Shown one piece after another: positions 53,585 to 61,478 of a stretch of DNA of 64,000 nucleotides; position 1 is the first letter of the stretch; the number at the start of each line of letters is the position of its first letter. Below the pieces are notes generated by a model. It saw only the letters and a list, made by a program, of their open reading frames with translations. It had not been told where the DNA came from and searched no databases. The DNA lies in assembly GCF_000306765.2 (NCBI RefSeq), contig NC_017941.2, forward strand, positions 2,728,001 to 2,792,000, read 5' to 3'. A program made the position numbers and the translations under genes. This DNA is from Haloferax mediterranei ATCC 33500. GTDB lineage: Archaea; Halobacteriota; Halobacteria; Halobacteriales; Haloferacaceae.

Positions 53585-55051
53585 GTGTCTGTCCCCGAAG
53601 GAGGTTCACTAACCGAAGGTGACCTCAAACGTCCGATGTTCGAACTCGCGTGGCCGATTATCGTCACCGAACTCCTCCAGGTGGCGTACAACCTCGCCGA
53701 CACCGTCTGGCTCGGTCGCCTCTCGACCGACGCAGTGGCCGCGATTAGCCTCGCGTTTCCCCTGATATTTCTCCTCATCTCCGTCGGCGGTGGGTTCACC
53801 GTCGCCGGAAGCACTCTCGTTGCGCAGTGCACCGGCGCGAAAAGCGAAGGTTCCGCCGGAACTGTCGCCGGACAAACGCTCACGTTCATCACCATCATCG
53901 CCATCGTCGTCGGACTCATCGGCTTCTTTGCCACCGACGCGATGCTCGGCATCCTCCCGAGTTCACCGGCTACCGCTGGGCAGGTCATCCCACTCGCCAG
54001 CGCCTACATGCGTGTGTTCTTCCTCGGATTGCCGTTCCTCTTCGGCTTTTTCGTCTTCTCCGCGCTCATGCGCGGCTACGGCAACACCCGCGCCCCGATG
54101 GTCGTGATGTTCATTAGCGTCCTCATCAACGTCATTATCGACCCGATTTTCATCTTCGGCTTCGAATCGAACCCGCTTTTCGGCATGCTCGGGCTGGAAG
54201 GACTCGAAGCCAGTCTCTTTGCCGCGACCAGCTTTCTTGGCTACGATGTCGCCGGTGCCGCCTACGCAACAGTCCTCTCGCGGGCGGTCGCGACCGTCAT
54301 CGGCATCTACGTCATTTTCGGGACGAGCGCCGGTCCCGACGTGCAGCTCTCGGACTTCTGGCCGCAGTTTCGGTACATCAAGCAAATCGTCTCCATCGGC
54401 GTTCCGAGCGCCGCCGAACAGTCGGCGACCGCTCTCGGGTTTATCACGCTCACCGCGATGGTGGTTACCTTCAAGCCGGAAGTCGTCGCTGCGTTCGGTC
54501 TCGGAAACCGCCTTACGTCGCTCGTTTTTCTCCCAGCGCTCGGTCTCGGTCGAGCGACCAACACCATCGTCGGGCAGAACCTCGGCGCGCAAAAACCGGA
54601 ACGGGCCGAGAGTGCCGTCTGGCTCGCCGCCAAGGTCGGCGCGAGCGTCATGGTCGTTACCGGCGTCCTCGCTTATCTGTTGGCCGAACCCGTCGTCTCG
54701 TTCTTCCTCCCGACAGGGACGGAATCGGCCACACAGACCATCGACCTCGGCGTCCAATACGTCCGCATTCGGGCGTTCGAGTTCGGGTTTATCGGTGTCT
54801 TGCAGGTCGTCCTCGGGGCTTACCGCGGTGCGGGTAACACGAAGACCGCACTCGGGTTTTCGCTGTTCGCGCTCTGGTTGGGCCGCGTCCCCATCGTCTA
54901 CCTGCTGTCGTTCCAATTCGGGTTCGCCGAAACGGGTATCTGGCTCGGGATGGCAGTTGGGCAGATTCTCGGCGCGATTGCTGCGACAGCGTGGTTCACA
55001 CGTGGTACGTGGAAACAGAGTGTAATCAGCGCGGAGCCGAGCGTAACGTAA
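53585..55051 (+). CDS. MATE-family efflux transporter
   Basis: 488 residues from the GTG at 53585 (MSVPEGGSLTEGDLKRPMFE); the ATG at 53578 is out of frame. It has twelve hydrophobic segments. The N-terminal block is WPIIVTELLQVAYNLADTVW and the mid-helix has ALMRGYGNTRAPMVVMF, both typical of MATE proteins. It probably exports cations or drug-like molecules using a Na+ or H+ gradient. A strong inverted repeat precedes it. It ends 61 bases before tRNA-Arg. Confidence 0.9.
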   Translation: MSVPEGGSLTEGDLKRPMFELAWPIIVTELLQVAYNLADTVWLGRLSTDAVAAISLAFPLIFLLISVGGGFTVAGSTLVAQCTGAKSEGSAGTVAGQTLTFITIIAIVVGLIGFFATDAMLGILPSSPATAGQVIPLASAYMRVFFLGLPFLFGFFVFSALMRGYGNTRAPMVVMFISVLINVIIDPIFIFGFESNPLFGMLGLEGLEASLFAATSFLGYDVAGAAYATVLSRAVATVIGIYVIFGTSAGPDVQLSDFWPQFRYIKQIVSIGVPSAAEQSATALGFITLTAMVVTFKPEVVAAFGLGNRLTSLVFLPALGLGRATNTIVGQNLGAQKPERAESAVWLAAKVGASVMVVTGVLAYLLAEPVVSFFLPTGTESATQTIDLGVQYVRIRAFEFGFIGVLQVVLGAYRGAGNTKTALGFSLFALWLGRVPIVYLLSFQFGFAETGIWLGMAVGQILGAIAATAWFTRGTWKQSVISAEPSVT

Positions 55052-55112
55052 TCGACCGCCATCGGCGCTTCCACAACGGTTTTACGTCGGTATCGTGTAC
55101 CTCTCTTCGCTG

Positions 55113-55185
55113 GGGCCCGTAGCTCAGTGGACAGAGTGCTTGGTTCCGGACCAAGATGTCGCGGGTTCAAATCCCGTCGGGTCCG
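55113..55185 (+). tRNA. tRNA-Arg (anticodon CCG)
   Basis: A 73-base cloverleaf: acceptor GGGCCCG with CGGGTCC and discriminator G, D-arm GCTCAGTGGACAGAGTGC, anticodon arm CTTGG-TTCCGGA-CCAAG (anticodon CCG) and T-arm GCGGGTTCAAATCCCGT. No CCA encoded. CTTTT follows the 3' end. Its 3' 23 bases recur downstream, so it appears to be the target of integration. Confidence 0.95.
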
Positions 55186-55326
55186 CTTTTGTGACGAACA
55201 TTCTCGCGAGCACCGCGTAGCGTGTGCTCGGCCCACTGTGAGGAACAAGCGGCCCCCGGGATTTGAACACGAACAGTCGCATGCCCGCACAGCGACCGAA
55301 GGGAGCGAGCAGGAACGTCTGTGAAT

Positions 55327-55349
55327 GGGTTCAAATCCCGTCGGGTCCG
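55327..55349 (+). repeat. Direct repeat of the tRNA-Arg 3' end (att-like)
   Basis: Identical over 23 bases to tRNA positions 55,163-55,185, which is the T-arm and acceptor 3' strand. This is the standard crossover region for tRNA-targeting integrases. A second, longer identity, 22 bases, joins 55,336-55,357 to 56,771-56,792. No integrase gene is seen nearby. Confidence 0.8.
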
Positions 55350-55543
55350 TTCGCTTCGCTCACTCTCCCGACGACTTCCCACTCGCTTCCGCTCGCGTGA
55401 GTCCCGTCGGGTCCGTATAGTTCTGGAACGCTTTAGAACCAAAGAGCGAGCGCTGTAGCTCTCGAATCGCGCATTTCCTCGCCGACAGAGTCCGTCACGT
55501 AGCGTGACGAACTCGCACTCCAGAGGACTAGTACCAGCAGCAC

Positions 55544-55564
55544 AAATCTAAAATACATAGATTT
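55544..55564. promoter_or_regulatory. Inverted repeat AAATCTA-7-TAGATTT before HTH regulator
   Basis: Seven-base arms, AAATCTA at 55,544-55,550 and TAGATTT at 55,558-55,564, are separated by seven bases. The palindrome lies 12 bases before the ATG of the HTH gene and overlaps its AT-rich promoter. This is where an autoregulatory operator of the HTH-PIN pair would be expected. Confidence 0.5.
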
Positions 55565-55576
55565 CGTACTTTGAGT

Positions 55577-56191
55577 ATGCCCACCCTCTCTGACCGTGGA
55601 GACGCCCCACTACTCGACGACGACGCACCACAGTCGTTCGACGATCTCGACGGGCTACTCGCAGCCACGACGTTGCTACAGCACCCACGCCTCGCCCGCG
55701 AGTACGTCTACCTCTGCTACTACGGGCCTGCAACCATCCAGGACCTCATCGACGAACTGGACCTCGCTCGTGCAACGGCCTACGACGATGTCGAACGACT
55801 CGAACAACTCGGCGTCGTCGACCGCGACGAGAGTACGCGACCACATCATCTCACCGCGGAACCGTTCGCGTTCGTCGATGGCCGCGAAGTCGCAATCACC
55901 CCGACGCTGCTCCACGCAGTCGCTCTCACAGAGTTCGACGACGACGCCGAGTACTTCCACAACCGGTACGGCGTTGGACGACTCGTGAGAGCGGTCCGAG
56001 CAGCAGCAGAATACTACGCCGGGAAGCTCACCCAACGGGTGGCGGCCAACGAGATGGACGTCAAGCCAGTCGAAGGGATGGCCATCATCTATGCAGTCCA
56101 ACCCGTCTTGGAGGCTGGCCGAGAACACGACCCATACTTTAGGCAGCTAATCTCACCTGACCCTGACGAACTGGAGTTCGATGGGGAGTAG
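55577..56191 (+). CDS. HTH regulator (DUF7437-like), likely antitoxin of the PIN pair
   Basis: 204 residues from the ATG at 55577 (MPTLSDRGDAPLLDDDAPQS). An ArsR-like winged helix is at about residues 45-95, holding GPATIQDLIDELDLARATAY and DVERLEQLGVVDRDE. The C-terminal half is acidic and helical (LVRAVRAAAEYYAGKL). Its stop lies past the start of the PIN gene (an 11-base overlap), a normal TA arrangement. It probably binds the palindrome just upstream and may neutralise the PIN partner. Both roles are inferred. Confidence 0.75.
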   Translation: MPTLSDRGDAPLLDDDAPQSFDDLDGLLAATTLLQHPRLAREYVYLCYYGPATIQDLIDELDLARATAYDDVERLEQLGVVDRDESTRPHHLTAEPFAFVDGREVAITPTLLHAVALTEFDDDAEYFHNRYGVGRLVRAVRAAAEYYAGKLTQRVAANEMDVKPVEGMAIIYAVQPVLEAGREHDPYFRQLISPDPDELEFDGE

Positions 56192-56702
56192 TGACCTCGA
56201 CTCGGACGACTTCGTCCTCGCAGATACGAACCTCTTCGTCGCCGTGGGTGGCCCAGAGAATTCGAAGTTCCAGAAACTTCGGAAGTTCGCCGCACGGCAT
56301 CAGATAACCTTGCAGGTTCCCCAGCGTGTTGTCGAGGAACTGAGCACGATGCACGTCGCTGACCGGGTAGAAACAGCCATCGAGGAAGGGTGGGCTACCA
56401 AAATCAACCCACCATCGCCGAACGATTCCGATGCAGTCGCAGCGATGGACTACGTTCGAAGAGAGATTGCCCTAAAGTCCGGGAAGGATGAGCACCAAGT
56501 CGAGAAAGCAGATACCGTATTCGCCGGGTTAGCAATCGAGTTTCTTCGAAGCGGTCATCCACGAATCGTCGTTCTCACTGACGACAAGATTGCAGCGGCA
56601 GCGATAGAGGGTGCGGTCGAACAGCAGGGGTACGGCGAATCGATTCTCGTGCTTCGTCGTAGTGACATCATGGACGACGGTGGCGACGTCCGAGTGATTT
56701 GA
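56181..56702 (+). CDS. PIN-domain-like ribonuclease, likely toxin
   Basis: 173 residues starting MGSSDLDSDDFVLADTNLFV. PIN acidic residues are all visible: Asp15 in VLADTNLF, Glu52/53 in RVVEELSTM, Asp111 in EKADTVFAGLAIEF and Asp134/135 in VVLTDDKIAAAA. This is a metal-dependent RNase fold used in VapC-type toxins. Length is a bit longer than VapC (about 130). The gene overlaps the HTH gene by 11 bases. Confidence 0.8.
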   Translation: MGSSDLDSDDFVLADTNLFVAVGGPENSKFQKLRKFAARHQITLQVPQRVVEELSTMHVADRVETAIEEGWATKINPPSPNDSDAVAAMDYVRREIALKSGKDEHQVEKADTVFAGLAIEFLRSGHPRIVVLTDDKIAAAAIEGAVEQQGYGESILVLRRSDIMDDGGDVRVI

Positions 56703-56940
56703 GGGCGGAGTGAACCAAATCGCCAGACTGCGCGCCGATTAACACAATTCCGTCACAGCCGATGACGCATTCCCGTCGGGTCCGTTCGCTTCTAATCGAC
56801 AGACTGTGACGACTTGGGGTGTCCGTATGACGAACTCGCGTAGATTTCGTTCGTCGAGAAGGAACGATACCTATCGAACCGGACCACATCAAGATACTCT
56901 ACCCCGACTCTTCGAAGACGAACGGGCCTGTGCGCCCGGG
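56703..56940. repeat. Cassette boundary with tRNA-end copy and duplicated blocks
   Basis: Between the PIN gene and the lipoprotein gene. Block A at about 56,722-56,760 (CCGATTAACACAATTCCGTC) recurs near 61,222-61,262 with about 80% identity. Block B, TCCCGTCGGGTCCGTTCGCT at 56,771, is the tRNA-Arg end plus flank. Block C near 56,821-56,853 (CCGTATGACGAACT and TAGATTTCGTTCG) recurs at 59,885-59,916. No gene of its own is supported here. Confidence 0.65.
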
Positions 56941-58275
56941 TTATTCACCCATCTTCCATTCACAGACCTTGTTCGCACGTTCCGTTACAGGCCATTTCAC
57001 TCGACAAGCTATCTCGTCAACACTCGTGTTCTTCGGAACGTCGAAGTAGAGGACACCATTCGTCGTTTCTCCGGGGGTGAGCTCACGCGAGCCACGGAAG
57101 TATGGCATCTCGACCGGTTCACGCAGTCCACGTGCGAACCCACGGTTCGAATTTGAATCGACAAACCCGTTCCCTTCGACTTCGAACCAGTCCTTGTCAG
57201 GTTCTGAGATAGTCGAATCCGTCGGGTTCCACGCGGTTATCTCGAAGACAGCGAACGAACGCCTGTCGATAGAGTGGTTCTCAAAGCCACCTCCGTTTTC
57301 GTCGACCCAAACCGTATCACTGACGGTCGGTTTGCTTACCCGAAGTTTGACACCATTCGGTAGCTCGTGAGAGCTTCCAAACTGTGCCTTCGTGGGAACG
57401 ACGTGAGTCGTTTTCTCGAACGCAGGAGGCACTGCAATCGTCACGTCTTGAACCCCTTTTGCTGGGACCGTTTTTTCGATTGTTACCGTCTCACCAGGCT
57501 CGACTGTAGTATCGAGTACGCCGCCCAGTGCATTCGGCTCGGTGCTCCGTACGACAGAGAACCGTTGGTTGAACAATCCAGCACTCCCACCTGTGTTCGT
57601 CACCGACACCGAGAACTCTATGGGGTCACCGTTGACGTGTTCTTCCGGGACGTCGAGAGACGTGATTTTCATGTCTGGAAGCGAACTCGGGTCAACCGTT
57701 CCATCCCAATACGCTTCCAAAGTCGACGACTGTGAATCGGAGAGCGAAATACGGAAATCCGTCGAGTCAGCCGGGACCTCGAAGAAAACCCAGCCCAGTG
57801 CGGTGACGTTAGGATGGGCGTCTTCGACTGTGTCATAAAGTGTCCCACCGAGCGGGAACGACAGCGTTGGTTCCCCACCCGGTTTCCCCTTCGGCTTGAG
57901 AGGTTTGTACTGGCTCCCACCGGTGATGAGTGCCAGAGAGTCACGGGAAGGGAGGTCGACGACCGATTTACCTGTATTCGCTGACCGGACGTCAGTTAAG
58001 ATCAAAGCGTTACCCGGATCTGGGCTAATTGTGGTTCCGTCGACCAACCGCGCTGTTCCGGTGAACCGAGCGGATGCAACCACAATGGTGGCACCATCGG
58101 ACCGTAAGTACGACTCTCCGACCGGGCGTTGTACTGGTCCACTCGTCTCAGTCGTCGTCTCGGAGGGACGAGATGTGTCCTCCCCAGACGATGCAACGGC
58201 CGAATCAGACTTCGTCGTCGTACAACCAGCAGTCGATGCGAGTGCGAGCGAGGTGAGGAACGTTCGGCGGTTCAT
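56941..58275 (-). CDS. Tat-signal lipoprotein with repeated extracellular domains
   Basis: 444 residues from 58275. The signal is MNRRTFLTSLALASTAGC (twin Arg, then lipobox), followed by a Ser/Thr-rich stalk to about residue 50. The main part is beta-rich, probably of CARDB/immunoglobulin-like type, with SFSV-like blocks such as FSVSVTNTGGSAGLFNQRFS (near residue 215). It has few charged catalytic residues and no enzyme motif. Likely a surface adhesion or binding protein. It lies 49 bases downstream of the Fic gene on the same strand. Confidence 0.75.
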   Translation of the reverse strand: MNRRTFLTSLALASTAGCTTTKSDSAVASSGEDTSRPSETTTETSGPVQRPVGESYLRSDGATIVVASARFTGTARLVDGTTISPDPGNALILTDVRSANTGKSVVDLPSRDSLALITGGSQYKPLKPKGKPGGEPTLSFPLGGTLYDTVEDAHPNVTALGWVFFEVPADSTDFRISLSDSQSSTLEAYWDGTVDPSSLPDMKITSLDVPEEHVNGDPIEFSVSVTNTGGSAGLFNQRFSVVRSTEPNALGGVLDTTVEPGETVTIEKTVPAKGVQDVTIAVPPAFEKTTHVVPTKAQFGSSHELPNGVKLRVSKPTVSDTVWVDENGGGFENHSIDRRSFAVFEITAWNPTDSTISEPDKDWFEVEGNGFVDSNSNRGFARGLREPVEMPYFRGSRELTPGETTNGVLYFDVPKNTSVDEIACRVKWPVTERANKVCEWKMGE

Positions 58276-58324
58276 AAACCGGGATGGTCCCGGTTTATGA
58301 CTTAAACCTTCGCGCCGAAGCGAC

Positions 58325-59464
58325 CTACTCGAACACGTCGAACACTTCGACCGCCTTGTACTCTTGACCCCACTCAGCCCCGGTGACTTCCTCGATGAGT
58401 CCAGCGTCTTCGAGGTTCTCGATGACGTTGTAGGCTGTCCCGCGGGATACGTCGAGTTCCCGGACGATGTCGTTCGCTGTGAAGTACGGAACTTCGAGTA
58501 ATTTGCGGGCAAACCTGTCTGTGGACGTACTCCCGGCGTAGTCAGTCACGTACTTCGTCTGCAACTCCTTGAGCGCCCACGTACGGTCGTACGACTCGGC
58601 GGCCTGCGACCGGAGTGCTTCGAGGAAGAAGTCGATCCACTCCAACCACTCGCCCTGTTCACTCACGGCACGCATCTTCTCGACGTACTCGACCTTGTGC
58701 CGGTTGAAGTAAGCACTCGGGTAGATGTACGAGCTCTCGATGTATCCTTGGTCGATCAGGTAGAGAATGATGATGAGTCGGCCGAGACGACCGTTCCCGT
58801 CTGAAAACGGGTGAACCGTCTCGAAGAAGTAGTGGATAATCGCGGCGTCGACGAGTGGGTGGTACTCGCCATCCATCGCGACGTACTCGACGAGCGACGA
58901 CATGAGACGGTCGAGCGACGACGCTGACGGAGGAATGAACGGGTCTTTGGCTGGGTTCGGGCTATTGAGCCGGACCATATGGTCGCGGAACTCCCCGACG
59001 ACGTCGCCCTCGTTACGGACACCGTCGAGGAGCATCTCGTGGAGATGTTTGAGCAGGTCGAGTGTGAGTTCGCCACCGTCTTCGACGTGCTCGATACCAT
59101 ACAGGAGCGCGTCCTCGTAGTTCAGGGCCTCCCGCAAGTCCTTGCTTTGCGGCTCGGCGCTGTCTTCGTGTTTCGTGTGGAACGCGGCGACATCCTGATA
59201 ATTGACCTCTGCACCCTCGATTCGAGCAGATTCGACCGCCTCGATTCGGATGAGTGTCGTGTACAGGACGGCAGCAAAATCCACTGTCGAACTGATGCCA
59301 TCGACGCGACCAATCTGGTATGCTGCGTCGGCGACGAGCTGGTGGGTCTGGTTGGGGATTTCGATTTTCGGCTCCGGAGGAAGCGAATCTGGTGAGTAAT
59401 ACGGACGCGGATGGTAGTCGACGTACTTCCCTGGGGCCTCCTTCGGGAGCTTTTTCCTCCGCAT
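58325..59464 (-). CDS. Fic-family AMP-transferase with inhibitory helix and winged helix
   Basis: 379 residues from 59464. The N-terminal Fic_N part carries the inhibitory motif SARIEG (residues 79-84), matching [S/T]xxxE[G/N]. The Fic core HPFSDGNGRLGR is at 218-229 (catalytic His218). A C-terminal winged helix (about 325-379) has FTANDIVRELDVSRGTAYNV. Fic enzymes transfer AMP (or other groups) to Tyr/Ser/Thr of proteins. The inhibitory helix on the same chain is the class II layout, so it can act without a separate antitoxin. Target unknown. Confidence 0.9.
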   Translation of the reverse strand: MRRKKLPKEAPGKYVDYHPRPYYSPDSLPPEPKIEIPNQTHQLVADAAYQIGRVDGISSTVDFAAVLYTTLIRIEAVESARIEGAEVNYQDVAAFHTKHEDSAEPQSKDLREALNYEDALLYGIEHVEDGGELTLDLLKHLHEMLLDGVRNEGDVVGEFRDHMVRLNSPNPAKDPFIPPSASSLDRLMSSLVEYVAMDGEYHPLVDAAIIHYFFETVHPFSDGNGRLGRLIIILYLIDQGYIESSYIYPSAYFNRHKVEYVEKMRAVSEQGEWLEWIDFFLEALRSQAAESYDRTWALKELQTKYVTDYAGSTSTDRFARKLLEVPYFTANDIVRELDVSRGTAYNVIENLEDAGLIEEVTGAEWGQEYKAVEVFDVFE

Positions 59465-59995
59465 TTCTAAGCAGTACAGGGCACCATCATGTATAACTAC
59501 TCATATACCAATTGAACAAGATAGAAAGTGAAACGCAGCATATACAGAACAATCCGTGATATTTGGAATAGCAGTCATTGGGACCACAGCTTGTGAATTT
59601 GCTATTTAAATTGTTGAACAAGTGTTAGTGTACGAGTCACCCTTGTCTAATAGCAAGGAGACGATTTAACAACGAACCGTCCCAGCCGAGTGAACGTCAA
59701 ATGCCGACGTTCAGATTTCGAACGAAATGAATCGAAAAAGACAGTCTACTGACCATGTTGAAAATGAGCTATACAGGCCCTCAGTCACCTAAAATCACGA
59801 CCCCGTTCGACACCCGAACGAAAGCCCGTCGGGCCCGTCGGGCCCGTCGACCTTCTAACCGCATGACTGCGGTGACTTGAGCTATCCGTATGACGAACTG
59901 CCGTAGATTTCGTTCGACTACGTATTCGCATTCGCCACCAGAGGGTACAGCAAACGGGCCAACGCTTATTATATCTCGTTTCACAGGGTCAGATA
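59465..59995. other. AT-rich gene-free stretch before the MNT gene
   Basis: 531 bases, AT-rich in the first half, unlike core neighbours. No supported gene. Three tandem 9-mers, CCCGTCGGG twice then CCCGTCGAC, lie at 59,825-59,851. They resemble the tRNA-end core. Block C recurs at 59,885-59,916. The Fic promoter is expected in the AT-rich part near 59,480-59,560. Confidence 0.55.
59834..59916. repeat. Second copy of the 83-base cassette-boundary sequence
   Basis: Aligns with 56,772-56,853 at most positions with a one-base shift. Best-conserved parts are CCCGTCGGG at the start and CCGTATGACGAACT with TAGATTTCGTTCG at the end. The two copies enclose the lipoprotein and Fic genes (about 3 kb). 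Confidence 0.6.
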
Positions 59996-60685
59996 GTGTC
60001 CGACGAAGCGAAACAACATATAAAGGTTTGCCTTCCCGTCACCCCCGGTGACGACTCAAAGATATTCAGGCTCCACGCGGCCGACGACGTGCTTCGACTG
60101 CTCGTCGACGCTCACCAGTCGGAGTTCACACTGAAAGAACTATCCGAGATAACCGACCGGAGTCGGTCGACAGTTTGGCGGGCAGTCGAGTTCCTTGACG
60201 GACTCGGTGTCGTACGGGTACGAGAGACGACACAGCGAAAGTACGTCTCTATCGACCCCGCACACCTCCAGAAAGACGACCCGATACTCGGCATCGAACA
60301 GACCGAGTACCACGCTCCAGTTCGTGCGTTTGTAGAGAACGTCGAGACGGCGGTCGAGAACTCGGACGAAGTCGACCAGCTACTCGGTATTCTCGTATTC
60401 GGGAGCGTCGCTCGCGGTGAGGCCGACCGGAAGAGCGACGTCGACGTGTTCGTCCTCGTCGACGGCGACCGAACGACCGCCCGCCGCGTGGTCTCGAACG
60501 TAGCCGGAGAACTCGGTGAAGAACGATTCGACGGCGACCGGTACACGTTCGAACCGTTCGTCGAGAGCGAGGAGAGTGCGCTCCGAGCAGGCGAAAAGCT
60601 ACGAGAGATATTCCGAGAGGGAGTCACCGTCTACGGCGGCGACGAGTTCCAACGAATCCGGACGGAGGTGATGAGTGGTGAGTAG
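59996..60685 (+). CDS. HTH-nucleotidyltransferase (MNT), likely antitoxin of HEPN pair
   Basis: 229 residues from a GTG start (MSDEAKQHIKVCLPVTPGDD). A winged helix occupies about residues 28-80 (LKELSEITDRSRSTVWRAVE). The MNT domain has the Pol beta motif FGSVARGEADRKSDVDVFVL: G136/S137 and the metal Asp148 and Asp150. The family can AMPylate a Tyr of its HEPN partner and so block it (established for Shewanella MNT-HEPN). It overlaps the HEPN gene by 11 bases. Here the HTH is fused to the MNT, which may add autoregulation. Confidence 0.85.
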   Translation: MSDEAKQHIKVCLPVTPGDDSKIFRLHAADDVLRLLVDAHQSEFTLKELSEITDRSRSTVWRAVEFLDGLGVVRVRETTQRKYVSIDPAHLQKDDPILGIEQTEYHAPVRAFVENVETAVENSDEVDQLLGILVFGSVARGEADRKSDVDVFVLVDGDRTTARRVVSNVAGELGEERFDGDRYTFEPFVESEESALRAGEKLREIFREGVTVYGGDEFQRIRTEVMSGE

Positions 60686-61163
60686 CACCCGAATCGAGAC
60701 GTTGGTCGATGAGGTGCGAGCCGCCTTCGACTATCGGCCCGACGAAATCGAAGAAGGTCTAGAGACGAAAGAGGCGGACGTCCTCCAGCTCCGAAAGTCA
60801 TGTCGACTACTCGCGGGCGCAGAGACGCTGCTGGAACAAGGGTTCTACACGTTGGTCATCGAGGCGTCGTTCGTCGCCATCGAGCGCGTCGTCGAGTTCA
60901 AACTCCTCGAAGGTGGCGTCGAACCGCGAGATCTTCCCGGAACGCACCCCGGCGTGTACACGGAAGCGGCGAGACGTGGAATTCTGTCGGGGCACGTCGC
61001 CGACAGCCTCCAAGACCTCTGGCGGAATCATCGTGCCAAGACGTACTATCAAGATGGACTCGCGGCGAGAGAGCGCGCAGAGAAGCTGTACGAACTCGCG
61101 TCGGAGACCCACGAGTACGTCATCAATCAGTCGGCGAAGAAACACGAGTGCATCTGCGAATGA
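60675..61163 (+). CDS. HEPN-domain protein, toxin partner with altered active motif
   Basis: 162 residues from a GTG (60,675) overlapping the MNT gene; a second GTG lies at 60,678. The fold is helical: LRKSCRLLAGAETLLEQGFY and LVIEASFVAIERVVEFK. The expected HEPN RNase motif RX4HXY appears as RNHRAKTY (residues 117-124), so the catalytic His is Lys122 while the Tyr that MNT modifies is kept as Tyr124. It may be catalytically weak or use a different His (His119). Confidence 0.75.
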   Translation: MVSSTRIETLVDEVRAAFDYRPDEIEEGLETKEADVLQLRKSCRLLAGAETLLEQGFYTLVIEASFVAIERVVEFKLLEGGVEPRDLPGTHPGVYTEAARRGILSGHVADSLQDLWRNHRAKTYYQDGLAARERAEKLYELASETHEYVINQSAKKHECICE

Positions 61164-61478
61164 AGTCGTGCAGTAGGTGAATGGACTGTTCCAATCTTGA
61201 ATAGTATCGATTACCCACTAATCGGCAGACAGCGCTCCGATTAAAACAACTCTGTCACGGTACGAAGAACCGTTTAGTTTTACTCGCAGAAACGCCTGAT
61301 TCCGGGGAAAAGTCCGGGGGACCCGTTCACTTTCACTCCCCGTACGAGCAAGCGTATTATCACACATCGGGTGGTCGCCCAACTAAGAGGTGTTTTGGTT
61401 TTCGCTCGGTAAGCTATCTACCCCTCACAGAAGTCATTCAGTCAATAACTTCATATACTTAAAATATCACGGGATGAT
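61164..61478. other. Gene-free stretch after HEPN with a diverged boundary copy
   Basis: 315 bases. Block A recurs at about 61,222-61,262 (CTCCGATTAAAACAACTCTG against the copy near 56,735). A weaker match to the tRNA-end plus flank (CCCGTTCACTTTCACTCC) is at about 61,315-61,335. AT-rich DNA before 61,479 (ATACTTAAAATATC) is a likely promoter for the next gene. Confidence 0.5.

Larger units (their letters stand above)
55186..55576. other. Post-tRNA stretch with tRNA-Arg 3'-end duplications
   Basis: 391 bases without a supported gene. The last 23 bases of the tRNA (55,163-55,185) recur exactly at 55,327-55,349. A 14-base core, TCCCGTCGGGTCCG, recurs at 55,402-55,415. A partial minus-strand T-arm-like piece lies near 55,250. 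An ORF spanning this area is a tRNA-derived artefact. I read the copies as attachment-site remnants from integration events. Confidence 0.7.

Noticed and set aside
55167..55442. Minus-strand 91-codon frame across the tRNA end
   Set aside because: The translation (TRRDLNP-type) is made of tRNA T-arm copies read backward, a known artefact.
59781..59984. Minus-strand 67-codon frame over the boundary repeat
   Set aside because: It lies on the CCCGTCGGG tandem 9-mers (read as Arg/Ala repeats) and has no family match.
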